DNA from: SZUA-287 sp036397975
GTDB lineage: Bacteria; Bacteroidota; Ignavibacteria; UBA10030; UBA6906
Direction of reading: 5' to 3'
Assembly: GCA_036397975.1 (NCBI GenBank)
Contig: DASWHW010000116.1
Span: 1 to 17,150 of the forward strand
DNA: 17,150 nt
Of the stretch, positions 8,174-16,423 are shown piece after piece. The notes beneath the pieces are model-generated. The model worked only from the letters and a program-made list of their open reading frames with translations. It did not search any database and was not told the DNA's origin. Both the position numbers and the translations under genes were made by a program. Every line of letters starts with the position of its first letter. The first letter of the stretch is position 1.

Positions 8174-8280
8174 ATTGTTTATAATGTGTGAATGACTGTG
8201 TCAGCTACTTGTTTGTTTGTGTTAATAGAGGGTTGGTAATGTCTTCCAATAATACTGGTCTCACGACGACGTTGGTTTTT

Positions 8281-8460
8281 CGTGGATATTCCTGGGTTAA
8301 TCAACACTTCTATCACTGATAATATCCTTCATGTCCCAATTGTTTATCCAATTCAAAAACATATAATTAACAACTGTAAGAAATTACCTTTCAACATATC
8401 CACACCATTATTATAAGTACTCTATTTATTTAAGTAATATATTATCTATTATTATATACA
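8281..8460 (+). other. Second origin element: DnaA boxes and AT-rich unwinding region between dnaA and dnaN
   Basis: The 379-nt dnaA-dnaN gap (8174-8552) has no gene. It holds three degenerate DnaA-box-like 9-mers: CGTGGATAT at 8281-8289, TTATCCAAT at 8344-8352 and ATATCCACA at 8396-8404. Directly after the last box, 8405-8459 is 47 of 55 A/T. This stretch begins with CC and then TTA-TTA (8408-8413), and contains CTA-TTA-TTA at 8446-8454. That is the pattern of a DnaA box followed by DnaA-trio triplets at a duplex-unwinding element, as known from Bacillus subtilis, where the element also lies between dnaA and dnaN. Unwinding here is inferred. Confidence 0.6.
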
Positions 8461-8486
8461 CCAAAGATTGAATGTTTTCGCTAAAA

Positions 8487-8496
8487 AACGTACGTT
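8487..8496. promoter_or_regulatory. 10-bp palindrome before dnaN
   Basis: AACGTACGTT is a perfect palindrome 56 nt before the dnaN ATG, just downstream of the AT-rich stretch where a dnaN promoter would lie. It could be an operator, but nothing identifies a regulator. Confidence 0.3.
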
Positions 8497-8552
8497 ATTA
8501 GGGTTTTCCGCGTGTTTTTTGCTCCCACAAAGCCTACCTGAAGGAGAAAAAA

Positions 8553-9668
8553 ATGAAGTTTACTGCCAACAGTTCAGAATTACAGCGTGCGCTGCAAAAA
8601 ATTGGTGGGGTCATACCAGCTCGATCAATAATGCCTATTCTCGAATGTATGTTGTTCGATCTGACCGGCGACATGTTGACGATGTCGGCAACAGATTTGG
8701 AAATAAATTTTACCATTTCTCTGAAGGTAAAAGGAAGTGAAGACGGTAGAATTGCAATTCCGGGAAAACGAATAGTTGATACAGTAAGAGCAATGGCAGA
8801 TACTCCGCTAACAGTTGTGACAGATTCAAGTTCTTCAAAAATTTTAATTACGACAGAAACCGGAAAGTATTCACTAACTGGAGAGGATGCAAAAGAGTTT
8901 CCGCCAGTCGAGGAATTTGAGGCAAAAAATGAATTTACCGTGGACAGTGTAGACCTAAAAAAAATAATAGACTGCACGGCATTTGCAGTGAGCACAGACG
9001 AATTGCGTCCCGCAATGATGGGCGTTCTTCTTCAATCAAAGAACAAGGAATTACGAGCAGTCTCAACTGATGGACACCGATTGGTTAGGTTGACGAAGAA
9101 CATGTCAAAAGCTGTACCGCTGGAGCGAGACATAATAATTCCCTCAAAAGCTCTGACACTCGCTGGAAAATCCCTTGATCAGGGAAATTGTACAGTGAGT
9201 GTAAGTGAAACTCATGTCCGATTTGTTTTTGATAATACTGTGTTGACCTCAAAACTCATTGCTGATAAATATCCAAACTACGAAAGCGTGATTCCTCTTG
9301 ATAATGATAAAGAGATGTCGGTGAACCGAGACGCGATTATGAATTCAGTCCGCCGAGTGGCACTGTATGCCAGCGCAACAACCCACCAGGTTCGGATGGC
9401 TCTTTCCACAAGTGGACTGACAATCAGCGCGCAGGACCAAGATTTTGGAGGTGAGGCAAAAGAAGCAGTCCCGTCAGAATATAGCGGCGAATCAATGGAG
9501 ATAGGATTTAATGCGACATATCTATTTGACATTCTTTCTCACCTTGAGGGAGAACAAGCAACATTCAAATTCAGCGCTCCCACCCGAGCGGGGATTGTTT
9601 GTCCGGCGGAAAAAAAGAGCGGTGAAGACATTCTTATGCTCGTGATGCCGGTGCGCTTGAATAACTAA
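8553..9668 (+). CDS. dnaN: DNA polymerase III beta subunit (sliding clamp)
   Basis: DnaN forms the dimeric ring that tethers DNA polymerase III and other replication and repair proteins to DNA. The 371 residues match the family length (about 366-380). The start MKFTANSSELQRALQKI and ARSIMPILECMLF are typical of clamp domain 1; the second-domain stretch contains STDGHRLVRL; and the C-terminus ends in LMLVMPVRLNN, the conserved peptide-binding cleft region with the M-P-x-R-L tail. A clear Shine-Dalgarno (AAGGAG) lies 7 nt before the ATG. It is first in a run of tightly packed genes through gyrA, with recF 39 nt downstream. Confidence 0.98.
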   Translation: MKFTANSSELQRALQKIGGVIPARSIMPILECMLFDLTGDMLTMSATDLEINFTISLKVKGSEDGRIAIPGKRIVDTVRAMADTPLTVVTDSSSSKILITTETGKYSLTGEDAKEFPPVEEFEAKNEFTVDSVDLKKIIDCTAFAVSTDELRPAMMGVLLQSKNKELRAVSTDGHRLVRLTKNMSKAVPLERDIIIPSKALTLAGKSLDQGNCTVSVSETHVRFVFDNTVLTSKLIADKYPNYESVIPLDNDKEMSVNRDAIMNSVRRVALYASATTHQVRMALSTSGLTISAQDQDFGGEAKEAVPSEYSGESMEIGFNATYLFDILSHLEGEQATFKFSAPTRAGIVCPAEKKSGEDILMLVMPVRLNN

Positions 9669-9707
9669 CATGCAAAGTAAATGACGCGAAAGACAATTAA
9701 CCGTTGA

Positions 9708-10838
9708 ATGAACTTAGGACTGATCCGGCTCCGACACTTTCGAAACCATACAGATACGACGATTCGGTTTGCACCCGGCACGAACGTGCTGCTTGGTCAG
9801 AATGGCGAAGGAAAAACAAATATTGTTGAAGCCGTCTCGTATTTAAGCCTAACGAAAAGTTTTTATGCGGCGAACGATGCGACGGCCTGTCAGCTAGGTG
9901 CTGAGAACTTTGACGTTGAGGGGATAATTCTCAGCGATGCAGGAATTGAACATCACATGCGGGTCGCCTATGACCGCCAACAGGGGGAAAAGGTTTGTAC
10001 AGTTAATCATGCCCGCCCAGAATCACTTTCCTCGGTCGTAGGCCGATTTCCAATCGTTATCCTTTCCCCGGAAAATAGCGCTATTACTTTTGGCGGACCG
10101 GCGGACCGGCGACGGTTCATGGATATGGTTCTTTCGCAACTTAGCCGCCTTTACCTCGAAGATCTTCTTGAATACCGGAGAGCGATTAGGCAGAGGAACC
10201 GAATTCTTGGTGAAATGAGAGTGACCGGATCCCGTCAGGGACCCGAGTTAGAGCCGTGGACGCTGAGCATTGTTAGGTACGGAAGCAGGATAATACAGCG
10301 ACGACTTGCATTCGTTCATGAGTTCAAACGCCCACTGTTGGATTCCTATAGAAAGATCACCGGTGCGGACGAAGTTCCGGGAGTGAGCTTGACAACAGTT
10401 GACGGATTGGATCCCGAGGCCAACGTTGAAGAAATTGAGATAAGGATGTCGGAAAGGATCGGCGAGGTTTGCGGTGAAGAGATTCGGCGTGGGCTTTCGC
10501 TTGTAGGTCCGCACCGGGACGATCTTGCCCTCACTTTGAACGGCAACAACCTGCAGAGATATGCATCGCAGGGGCAGCACAAAACAATGTTAATCGCTCT
10601 GAAGATGGCCGAGTTCGTTCTTATGGGGGAACAAAGAAATGAAGCCCCGATATTTATTCTCGACGATGTCTTCAGCGAGCTGGACGAGCAACGGTCACGC
10701 AATCTCATCAGTATTATTCGTGAGTGCGGCCAGACAATCATAACGTCGACAGAGGAATCCCGGTTTCACAGCGCAATGCAATGGAATAGCCAGAACAAGA
10801 GATTCAAGGTGCGCAATGGCATCTGCACGGAAGCCTAG
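9708..10838 (+). CDS. recF: DNA replication and repair protein RecF
   Basis: RecF is an SMC-like ATPase that, with RecO and RecR, loads RecA at single-strand gaps and stalled forks. The 376 residues carry Walker A GQNGEGKTN at about 30-38 inside the family start (LIRLRHFRNH), the HRDD block (SLVGPHRDDLAL), a signature-type segment RYASQGQHKTMLIALKMAEF and Walker B FILDDVFSELDEQR. The ribosome binding site is weak; the ATG at 9708 is chosen because the next residues match the usual RecF N-terminus. The last 23 nt overlap the DUF721/dciA start, suggesting coupled translation. Confidence 0.97.
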   Translation: MNLGLIRLRHFRNHTDTTIRFAPGTNVLLGQNGEGKTNIVEAVSYLSLTKSFYAANDATACQLGAENFDVEGIILSDAGIEHHMRVAYDRQQGEKVCTVNHARPESLSSVVGRFPIVILSPENSAITFGGPADRRRFMDMVLSQLSRLYLEDLLEYRRAIRQRNRILGEMRVTGSRQGPELEPWTLSIVRYGSRIIQRRLAFVHEFKRPLLDSYRKITGADEVPGVSLTTVDGLDPEANVEEIEIRMSERIGEVCGEEIRRGLSLVGPHRDDLALTLNGNNLQRYASQGQHKTMLIALKMAEFVLMGEQRNEAPIFILDDVFSELDEQRSRNLISIIRECGQTIITSTEESRFHSAMQWNSQNKRFKVRNGICTEA

Positions 10839-11139
10839 AAGAAAAGGAAATCTTAAGGGCTCACCCACACCGGTGGGAACGGCTTTGCAACAGCTTACGC
10901 ACACGCTCGGGATTGCCAAGACCCTCAGTCAGTACGACATCCTGACCTCGTGGGAAAAGGCCGTGGGGGCACCGATCGCTCGTGTTACAAAACCAGTGCG
11001 AATTGAGAACAAAGTGCTTTACGTGAGCGTGGGTTCTGCCCCTTGGCGCGCAGAGCTGACAATGAAACGCGCAGAGATTATCAGGAAAATCAACAGGTTT
11101 GCAGGGACAGACGTCATCCAGGATATTCGATTCCGCTAA
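10816..11139 (+). CDS. dciA: DUF721 / DciA-type protein, probable replicative helicase loader
   Basis: This is a 107-aa basic protein with a short charged N-terminus (KPRRKGN) and a DUF721-like domain: TWEKAVG-type core here as SWEKAVGAPIARVTKP, then VLYVSVGSAPWRAELTMKRAEIIRKIN. DUF721 proteins are known as DciA, which helps load DnaB in bacteria that lack DnaC or DnaI. The position between recF and gyrB is the usual one. The ATG lies inside recF with AAGG 6 nt before it. gyrB starts 24 nt after the stop. The domain call is from recognised sequence pattern; the loader role is established for the family and inferred here. Confidence 0.85.
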   Translation: MASARKPRRKGNLKGSPTPVGTALQQLTHTLGIAKTLSQYDILTSWEKAVGAPIARVTKPVRIENKVLYVSVGSAPWRAELTMKRAEIIRKINRFAGTDVIQDIRFR

Positions 11140-11163
11140 ACGAGAAAAGATCACACAATACGT

Positions 11164-13167
11164 ATGGCAAAAGCCGAAGAAAAGAAAATAGCAAAAGAAT
11201 ATACAGCCCAAGATATTACGGTACTCAAAGGGTTGGAGGCGGTTCGCCGGCGACCCGCAATGTACATTGGCGATGTTAGTGTTCGTGGACTTCACCACCT
11301 GGTCTATGAAGTCGTCGATAACTCGATCGACGAAGCCCTTGCAGGATACGCAAAGAATATCTCGGTGACCATCAACGAAGATGGATCGGTGACGGTCATT
11401 GATGATGGCCGGGGCATACCGACCGACATCCACAAAGAAGAAAAGAAGTCGGCACTAGAGATCGTCATGACTGTTCTTCACGCCGGGGGCAAATTTGACA
11501 AAAGCAGCTACAAAGTTTCTGGCGGCTTGCACGGTGTCGGTGTCTCAGTTGTCAATGCGCTGAGCGAATGGCTCGAAGCAGAAGTGTCGCGGGATGGGAA
11601 GGTCTGGCTCCAAAAGTACAAGAGAGGTCACGCGCAGGGAGATGTAAAAGTCATTGGGAAAGCAGAAAAAGGGAAGACGGGTACCAAGGTAACGTTTCTC
11701 CCTGATGGACAGATTTTCAAAAACAGAACGTATAAGTTCGAGACAGTAGCTGAGCGACTTCGCGAATTGGCATTTCTGAATTCGGACGTCACGCTCACGA
11801 TTACCGATAAACGTGAGAAGACCGAGGAAACGGAGAAATTCCACTTCAAAGGGGGGCTGGTGGAATTTGTAAAGTATATTGATGCAACCCGACCGGCCAT
11901 CACGCGCAAGGTATTCTACGCTGTTGGCTCCGACAATGATGAGGCCGGCAGAGCGGTCGAGGTTGAATGCGCGTTTCAGTACAACGACCAGTACAGCGAA
12001 AACATTTTCACGTACGTCAACAACATCAATACCCATGAGGGCGGAACCCACCTGGTCGGTTTTCGAACAGCCCTAACGCGCCAGCTGAATAATTATGCGT
12101 ACAAGAATGGAATCGTTAAGGAAGGAAAGATCACCTTAACTGGCGACGATTTCCGGGAGGGGTTCACTGCCGTGGTCAGCGTGAAGGTTCCCGAACCACA
12201 GTTCGAAGGTCAGACAAAAACGAAGCTTGGCAACAGCGAGGTGAAGAGCATCGTGGAAGGTGTTATCGGGGCTGCACTCGCATCCTGGCTTGAAGAGAAT
12301 CCTGGCGACGCTAAGCGAATCCTGGAGAAATCGTTACGTGCCGCCGAGGCGCGGGAGGCGGCGCGTAAAGCGCGCGACCTCACAAGGCGAAAAAACGCTT
12401 TGAGTTCAGGCGGTCTTCCGGGCAAGCTTGCCGACTGTTCCATCAACGATCCGGAGCACTGCGAATTGTACCTTGTGGAGGGAGACTCGGCGGGGGGAAG
12501 TGCCAAGCAGGGGCGTGACCGTCGGTTCCAGGCAATACTTCCACTCAAAGGAAAAATCCTCAATGTCGAAAAAGCCCGCCTCCACAAAATTCTGGAGAAC
12601 GAGGAAATAAGAAATATCTTTACTGCTATTGGTGCTGGCGTGGGATCGGACTTCGACCCGACAAAAATACGATACGGAAAAATCATTCTCATGTGCGATG
12701 CCGATGTTGACGGTTCCCACATCAGAACATTGTTGCTGACACTCTTGTTTCGCTACATGAAACAGCTTATCGAGCTTGGGCATATTTATATAGCGCAGCC
12801 ACCACTCTATAAGCTGAAAAAGGGAAAGCAGGAAGTTTACGCATACGATGAAGAGGAGCGAGAAGAGGTCGTGAAGCGACTTGCGCAAGGGAAGAAAAGT
12901 GGTGAGGAGGAAGTAAACGAAGAGATGGACGCAGCAGCAAGCACCAACGGCGTTGCGATTTCACGATTCAAGGGTCTCGGAGAAATGAATCCGGAACAGT
13001 TGTGGAGCACAACGATGAATCCGGAAACAAGAACGATCCTTCAAGTGACTATTGAAAACGCGGCCGACGCAGACCGCACATTCTCCATTCTCATGGGAGA
13101 CGCGGTGGAGCCGCGACGGGACTTCATAGAAAAAAATGCAAAATATGTTCGTAATCTTGATGTCTAA
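11164..13167 (+). CDS. gyrB: DNA gyrase subunit B
   Basis: GyrB supplies the ATPase and part of the cleavage site of DNA gyrase, which adds negative supercoils. The 667 residues are the short type without the insert seen in gamma-proteobacteria (about 800 aa). The GHKL ATPase motifs are EVVDNSIDEA (about 49-58, with the Mg-binding Asn), DDGRGIP and GGLHGVGVSVVNALS. The TOPRIM domain has EGDSAGGSAKQGRDR (Glu at about 439) and the metal-binding DADVDGSHIR (about 512-521). The ending is the usual FIEKNAKYVRNLDV. The opening AKEYTAQDITVLKGLEAVRRRPAMYIGD supports gyrase rather than ParE. The gene follows dciA by 24 nt. Confidence 0.97.
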   Translation: MAKAEEKKIAKEYTAQDITVLKGLEAVRRRPAMYIGDVSVRGLHHLVYEVVDNSIDEALAGYAKNISVTINEDGSVTVIDDGRGIPTDIHKEEKKSALEIVMTVLHAGGKFDKSSYKVSGGLHGVGVSVVNALSEWLEAEVSRDGKVWLQKYKRGHAQGDVKVIGKAEKGKTGTKVTFLPDGQIFKNRTYKFETVAERLRELAFLNSDVTLTITDKREKTEETEKFHFKGGLVEFVKYIDATRPAITRKVFYAVGSDNDEAGRAVEVECAFQYNDQYSENIFTYVNNINTHEGGTHLVGFRTALTRQLNNYAYKNGIVKEGKITLTGDDFREGFTAVVSVKVPEPQFEGQTKTKLGNSEVKSIVEGVIGAALASWLEENPGDAKRILEKSLRAAEAREAARKARDLTRRKNALSSGGLPGKLADCSINDPEHCELYLVEGDSAGGSAKQGRDRRFQAILPLKGKILNVEKARLHKILENEEIRNIFTAIGAGVGSDFDPTKIRYGKIILMCDADVDGSHIRTLLLTLLFRYMKQLIELGHIYIAQPPLYKLKKGKQEVYAYDEEEREEVVKRLAQGKKSGEEEVNEEMDAAASTNGVAISRFKGLGEMNPEQLWSTTMNPETRTILQVTIENAADADRTFSILMGDAVEPRRDFIEKNAKYVRNLDV

Positions 13168-13198
13168 ATAACCGCAGTCGTCTTCAGTGGAGTTCTTC

Positions 13199-13627
13199 AT
13201 GAATATTGAAAAGCTGTTGCACGCCTTTAACCAAAGCAACGTTCGGTATGTGGTTACCGCGGTTGAAAGAAATCGCAACAACGCAACATCGCAGCGAGTA
13301 AGAGTGGAAATCGAGCCAACCCCATTGAACGCCTTGCGTGTTCTGAACACCCTTCACCGGACTGGTCTTGCCCACGACGAAATGACCCTGCAGGACATCT
13401 TCAACTCGCGCGAGATATCGCTGACGCTTGGCAACCCTGCCGTCGGAGCGAAGGTTGCACTCGGCGACCATTTTTTTGATCGCACTTGGTACAGAAAGCA
13501 CGAAGAAGAGATCGGCCACGTGTCGGTCTTTGTTGCAAAATCTGTCGACCTGAAAACCGCTCTCAGCCAAGGAGAATCTCACGGATTCCTCCACCTGTAC
13601 ACCGCGCGAGAAAAAGCACATCAGTAA
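13199..13627 (+). CDS. Hypothetical protein between gyrB and gyrA, nucleotidyltransferase-like fold suspected
   Basis: This is a 142-aa protein of no certain family. I prefer the ATG at 13199 because GGAG lies 6 nt before it; a GTG at 13187 in the same frame would place the start on that Shine-Dalgarno. By eye the sequence follows the layout of small MNT/AbiEii-type nucleotidyltransferases: an opening LLHAFNQSNVRYVV, a segment RVRVEIEP where those enzymes have TKDIDxxIEP, then LNALRVLNTL, LTLGNPAVGAKVAL and VSVFVAKSVDL. The GG of the usual VGG motif and both catalytic Asp are absent (R-V-R in place of D-I-D), so a catalytically dead member is the likeliest reading. It lies 31 nt after gyrB and 48 nt before gyrA, so it is probably co-transcribed with gyrase. 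The alignment is from memory. Confidence 0.75.
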   Translation: MNIEKLLHAFNQSNVRYVVTAVERNRNNATSQRVRVEIEPTPLNALRVLNTLHRTGLAHDEMTLQDIFNSREISLTLGNPAVGAKVALGDHFFDRTWYRKHEEEIGHVSVFVAKSVDLKTALSQGESHGFLHLYTAREKAHQ

Positions 13628-13675
13628 CATACCCCCGATTCCCGTAACCCAGAAAAGAAAGAGACTGAGCGACGA

Positions 13676-16321
13676 ATGGCAACATTGAGCGAAAAAATCA
13701 TCCCCGTCGATATCGAAGATGAGATGCGAGGGTCATACATCGATTATTCGATGTCGGTTATCGTTGCCCGTGCCCTTCCTGATGTCCGTGATGGATTAAA
13801 ACCGGTTCATCGGCGTGTATTATTCGGCATGCACGAACTCGGCCTTGCTTCAAATCGTCCCTACAAAAAATCTGCCCGCATCGTGGGTGAGGTATTAGGA
13901 AAATACCATCCACACGGAGATACCGCTGTGTACGACACGATGGTTCGCATGGCGCAAGAGTTTTCGATGCGTTATATGCTCGTGGATGGTCAGGGAAATT
14001 TCGGGTCTGTGGACGGCGATTCTCCCGCGGCAATGCGTTACACAGAGGCCAGACTCTCAAAAATCGCGGAGGAAATTCTCCAGGATCTCGGCAAAAACAC
14101 CGTTGATTTTACTTCGAATTTTGACGACACGCTGAAGGAACCGTCTGTCCTTCCTGCGATGGTCCCAAATCTTCTTGTGAACGGCACCAGTGGTATTGCT
14201 GTCGGAATGGCAACAAACATTCCGCCACACAATCTCTCCGAGGTCATTGACGGTTGCATAGCCTTCATCGGGGACGATAAGATGACCGATGAGAAACTGA
14301 TGAAGTTCATCAAGGCTCCAGATTTTCCGACCGGAGGCATCATCTACGGCTATGATGGCGTGAAAGACGCCTACACAACCGGACGGGGAAGGATCGTCGT
14401 TCGTGCGAAGGCGAGCATTGAAACCGGCAAAGGCGATCGCCAGAGTATTGTCGTAACAGAGATTCCATATCAGGTGAACAAGGCAAACCTCCTCGAACGC
14501 ATCGCCGTTCTGGTCAACGAAAAAAAGTTGGAAGATATTTCAGATATCAGGGACGAATCAGACCGGGACGGACTTCGCGTTGTCATTGAACTTAAGCGTG
14601 ACGCGAATGCAGAGATTATTCTTAACAATCTCTATAAACACACCCTGATGCAAACGACCTTCGGCGTCATCACTCTCGCACTGGTTGATGGCAGGCCGCA
14701 GATTCTGACTCTGCGGCAAATAGTTGAAAAGTTCATCGCACACCGCAATGTTGTCATCGTTCGGCGTTCACAATTTGAACTGGATGAAGCGGAGAAACGC
14801 GCACACATCCTCGAAGGCTACATCATCGCGCTCGACAATATCGATGCGATCATCAAGCTGATCAAGGCATCACGCGACACCGAGGCGGCGAAGAACGGAT
14901 TGATGAAGAAATTCAAGTTATCGGAAATCCAGGCCAAGGCAATTCTCGACATGCGATTGCAACGGCTGACAGGGCTTGAACGGAAGAAGATTGAGCAGGA
15001 ATATCGTGAGACGATAAAACTTATTGAGCGCCTGAAGGCTATTCTTAAGAGTAAACAGCTCCAAATGCAAATCATCAAAGACGAGTTGCTGGAACTGAAG
15101 AAAAAGTATGGCGATGAGCGGCGAACAGAGATCGTATATAAAGCGGAAGAGTTTCGCATTGAAGATATGATCGCGGAGGAGCAGGTCGTGGTGACGATTA
15201 GTCACAGCGGCCTCATCAAGCGCTTTCCGGTGAGCGGTTACCGGAAACAGTCCCGGGGCGGACGCGGCAGTACCGGGGCGGGAACGCGTGAGAACGATTT
15301 TATCGAGCACATGTTCATCGCAGCAACACACGACTATGTCCTGCTCTTTACCGACAAAGGGAAGTGTTACTGGCTGAAGGTGTTTGAAATACCCGAAGGA
15401 GGAAAAACTTCTCGGGGGAAATCAATTGCTACCCTTATCTCGAAGGACCAAGAGGAGTCGATCGCGTCGTTTGTTTCCGTTAAAAATTTCTCCGATCCGC
15501 TTTACGTCCTGATGGTAACCGAAAAGGGCATGATTAAGAAAACGGCGTTATCGGAATTCAGCAATCCACGCAAGAGCGGGATCGCCGCGATCGGGCTTGG
15601 CAAAGGGGACCGCCTCATGGATCTTCGCCTGACAGATGGCTCGCAGGATGTTGTCATTGGGACCCGCGGAGGTGTTGCCATTCGATTTCACGAGCAGGAA
15701 GTTCGATCCATGGGTCGTGCCGCCTCCGGCGTTCGCGCTATCAAACTTGCTAAGAATGATATGGTTATTGGTGCCGTAGTGTTGCGCAGAACCGGCACAT
15801 CCATTCTCGTTGTGACAGAGTTGGGATACGGCAAACGTAGTGAAACGGAAGAATACCGTGTAAGTCACCGCGGCGGCAAAGGTATCATCACGGTGAAGAC
15901 GAGTGAGAAGACAGGCAAGATGATCGCAATCCGAGAAGTGGTAGACAACGATGACATTGTTATTGTCACAACCAATGGGATCGTGAATCGTCAGGATGCC
16001 GCGGAGATTCGCGTGGCAGGAAGAAACACACAGGGAGTTCGGCTCGTCAGGCTGGATTCAGGGGACACCATCAGTGATGTTGCAGCGGTGATTTCGGAGG
16101 AGGAAGAGGAAAAGGTGGCCGCCGAGGCAGAGGACTCTGCAGGCGCGAGCGACCTGGTCCTCTTTGATGGTGAGGAAAAAGCGGCGAATACAGTTGTCCC
16201 TGCAGGAGAAGAGCAATCAACGGTAAAAAAAACCAAGGGAAAGAGTGAGGTCGACGACCTCGTAGAGGATCAAGATCGTTCTAGAAAGAAAAAAGGAAAG
16301 CCGCCCAGACCAAAAGGTTAG
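13676..16321 (+). CDS. gyrA: DNA gyrase subunit A
   Basis: GyrA carries the DNA-cleaving tyrosine and the DNA-wrapping C-terminal domain of gyrase. In 881 residues, the winged-helix part has HPHGDTAVYDTMVRM and the catalytic Tyr122 in AMRYTEARL. Numbering coincides with E. coli here: residue 83 is Thr and 87 is Asp, the main quinolone-contact positions. A coiled-coil tower follows (about 350-490). The GyrA box, which marks gyrase rather than ParC, is QSRGGRG at about 525-531, followed by a beta-pinwheel domain with repeated blade motifs. The last ~80 residues are low complexity, acidic (EEEEE) then strongly basic (SRKKKGKPPRPKG). It ends the right-hand block and is followed by a terminator. 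Confidence 0.97.
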   Translation: MATLSEKIIPVDIEDEMRGSYIDYSMSVIVARALPDVRDGLKPVHRRVLFGMHELGLASNRPYKKSARIVGEVLGKYHPHGDTAVYDTMVRMAQEFSMRYMLVDGQGNFGSVDGDSPAAMRYTEARLSKIAEEILQDLGKNTVDFTSNFDDTLKEPSVLPAMVPNLLVNGTSGIAVGMATNIPPHNLSEVIDGCIAFIGDDKMTDEKLMKFIKAPDFPTGGIIYGYDGVKDAYTTGRGRIVVRAKASIETGKGDRQSIVVTEIPYQVNKANLLERIAVLVNEKKLEDISDIRDESDRDGLRVVIELKRDANAEIILNNLYKHTLMQTTFGVITLALVDGRPQILTLRQIVEKFIAHRNVVIVRRSQFELDEAEKRAHILEGYIIALDNIDAIIKLIKASRDTEAAKNGLMKKFKLSEIQAKAILDMRLQRLTGLERKKIEQEYRETIKLIERLKAILKSKQLQMQIIKDELLELKKKYGDERRTEIVYKAEEFRIEDMIAEEQVVVTISHSGLIKRFPVSGYRKQSRGGRGSTGAGTRENDFIEHMFIAATHDYVLLFTDKGKCYWLKVFEIPEGGKTSRGKSIATLISKDQEESIASFVSVKNFSDPLYVLMVTEKGMIKKTALSEFSNPRKSGIAAIGLGKGDRLMDLRLTDGSQDVVIGTRGGVAIRFHEQEVRSMGRAASGVRAIKLAKNDMVIGAVVLRRTGTSILVVTELGYGKRSETEEYRVSHRGGKGIITVKTSEKTGKMIAIREVVDNDDIVIVTTNGIVNRQDAAEIRVAGRNTQGVRLVRLDSGDTISDVAAVISEEEEEKVAAEAEDSAGASDLVLFDGEEKAANTVVPAGEEQSTVKKTKGKSEVDDLVEDQDRSRKKKGKPPRPKG

Positions 16322-16346
16322 AAGAAAAAGTAGGGAACAACCGAAG

Positions 16347-16385
16347 GCCGGGTATCGATTGATTGCCTGGCTCTTTTGTTTTCTC
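16347..16385 (+). terminator. Rho-independent terminator after gyrA
   Basis: GCCGGG and CCTGGC pair (one G-U) around a 13-nt loop, followed by CTCTTTTGTTTT, 25 nt after the gyrA stop. The opposite strand lacks a T tract after the stem, so it serves gyrA only. Confidence 0.65.
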
Positions 16386-16423
16386 GGGAGAATTTCTGTG
16401 GAAGTTGAACGGTGGGGGATTAA

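Noticed and set aside
8157..8185. TATAAT at 8180-8185 as a dnaN promoter
   Set aside because: The -10 is perfect but the 17-nt spaced upstream hexamer (TAACTG) is poor, and it lies 370 nt from dnaN in AT-rich DNA where such hexamers arise by chance.
10861..11433. Long 190-aa minus-strand frame opposite dciA and gyrB
   Set aside because: It lies antisense to two confident genes and its protein is Cys/His-rich nonsense typical of a shadow frame.
13517..13522. CACGTG core as a third parS site in the gene between gyrB and gyrA
   Set aside because: The bases around the CACGTG core do not match parS (GGCCACGTGTCGG).
13184..13630. 148-aa minus-strand frame covering the gene between gyrB and gyrA
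   Set aside because: The plus-strand frame has a Shine-Dalgarno, fits the operon direction and shows a family-like pattern; the minus frame does not.
13922..13924. Thr at GyrA position 83 as a quinolone-resistance mutation
   Set aside because: Thr is the natural residue here in several wild-type bacteria, so it cannot be called acquired resistance from sequence alone.
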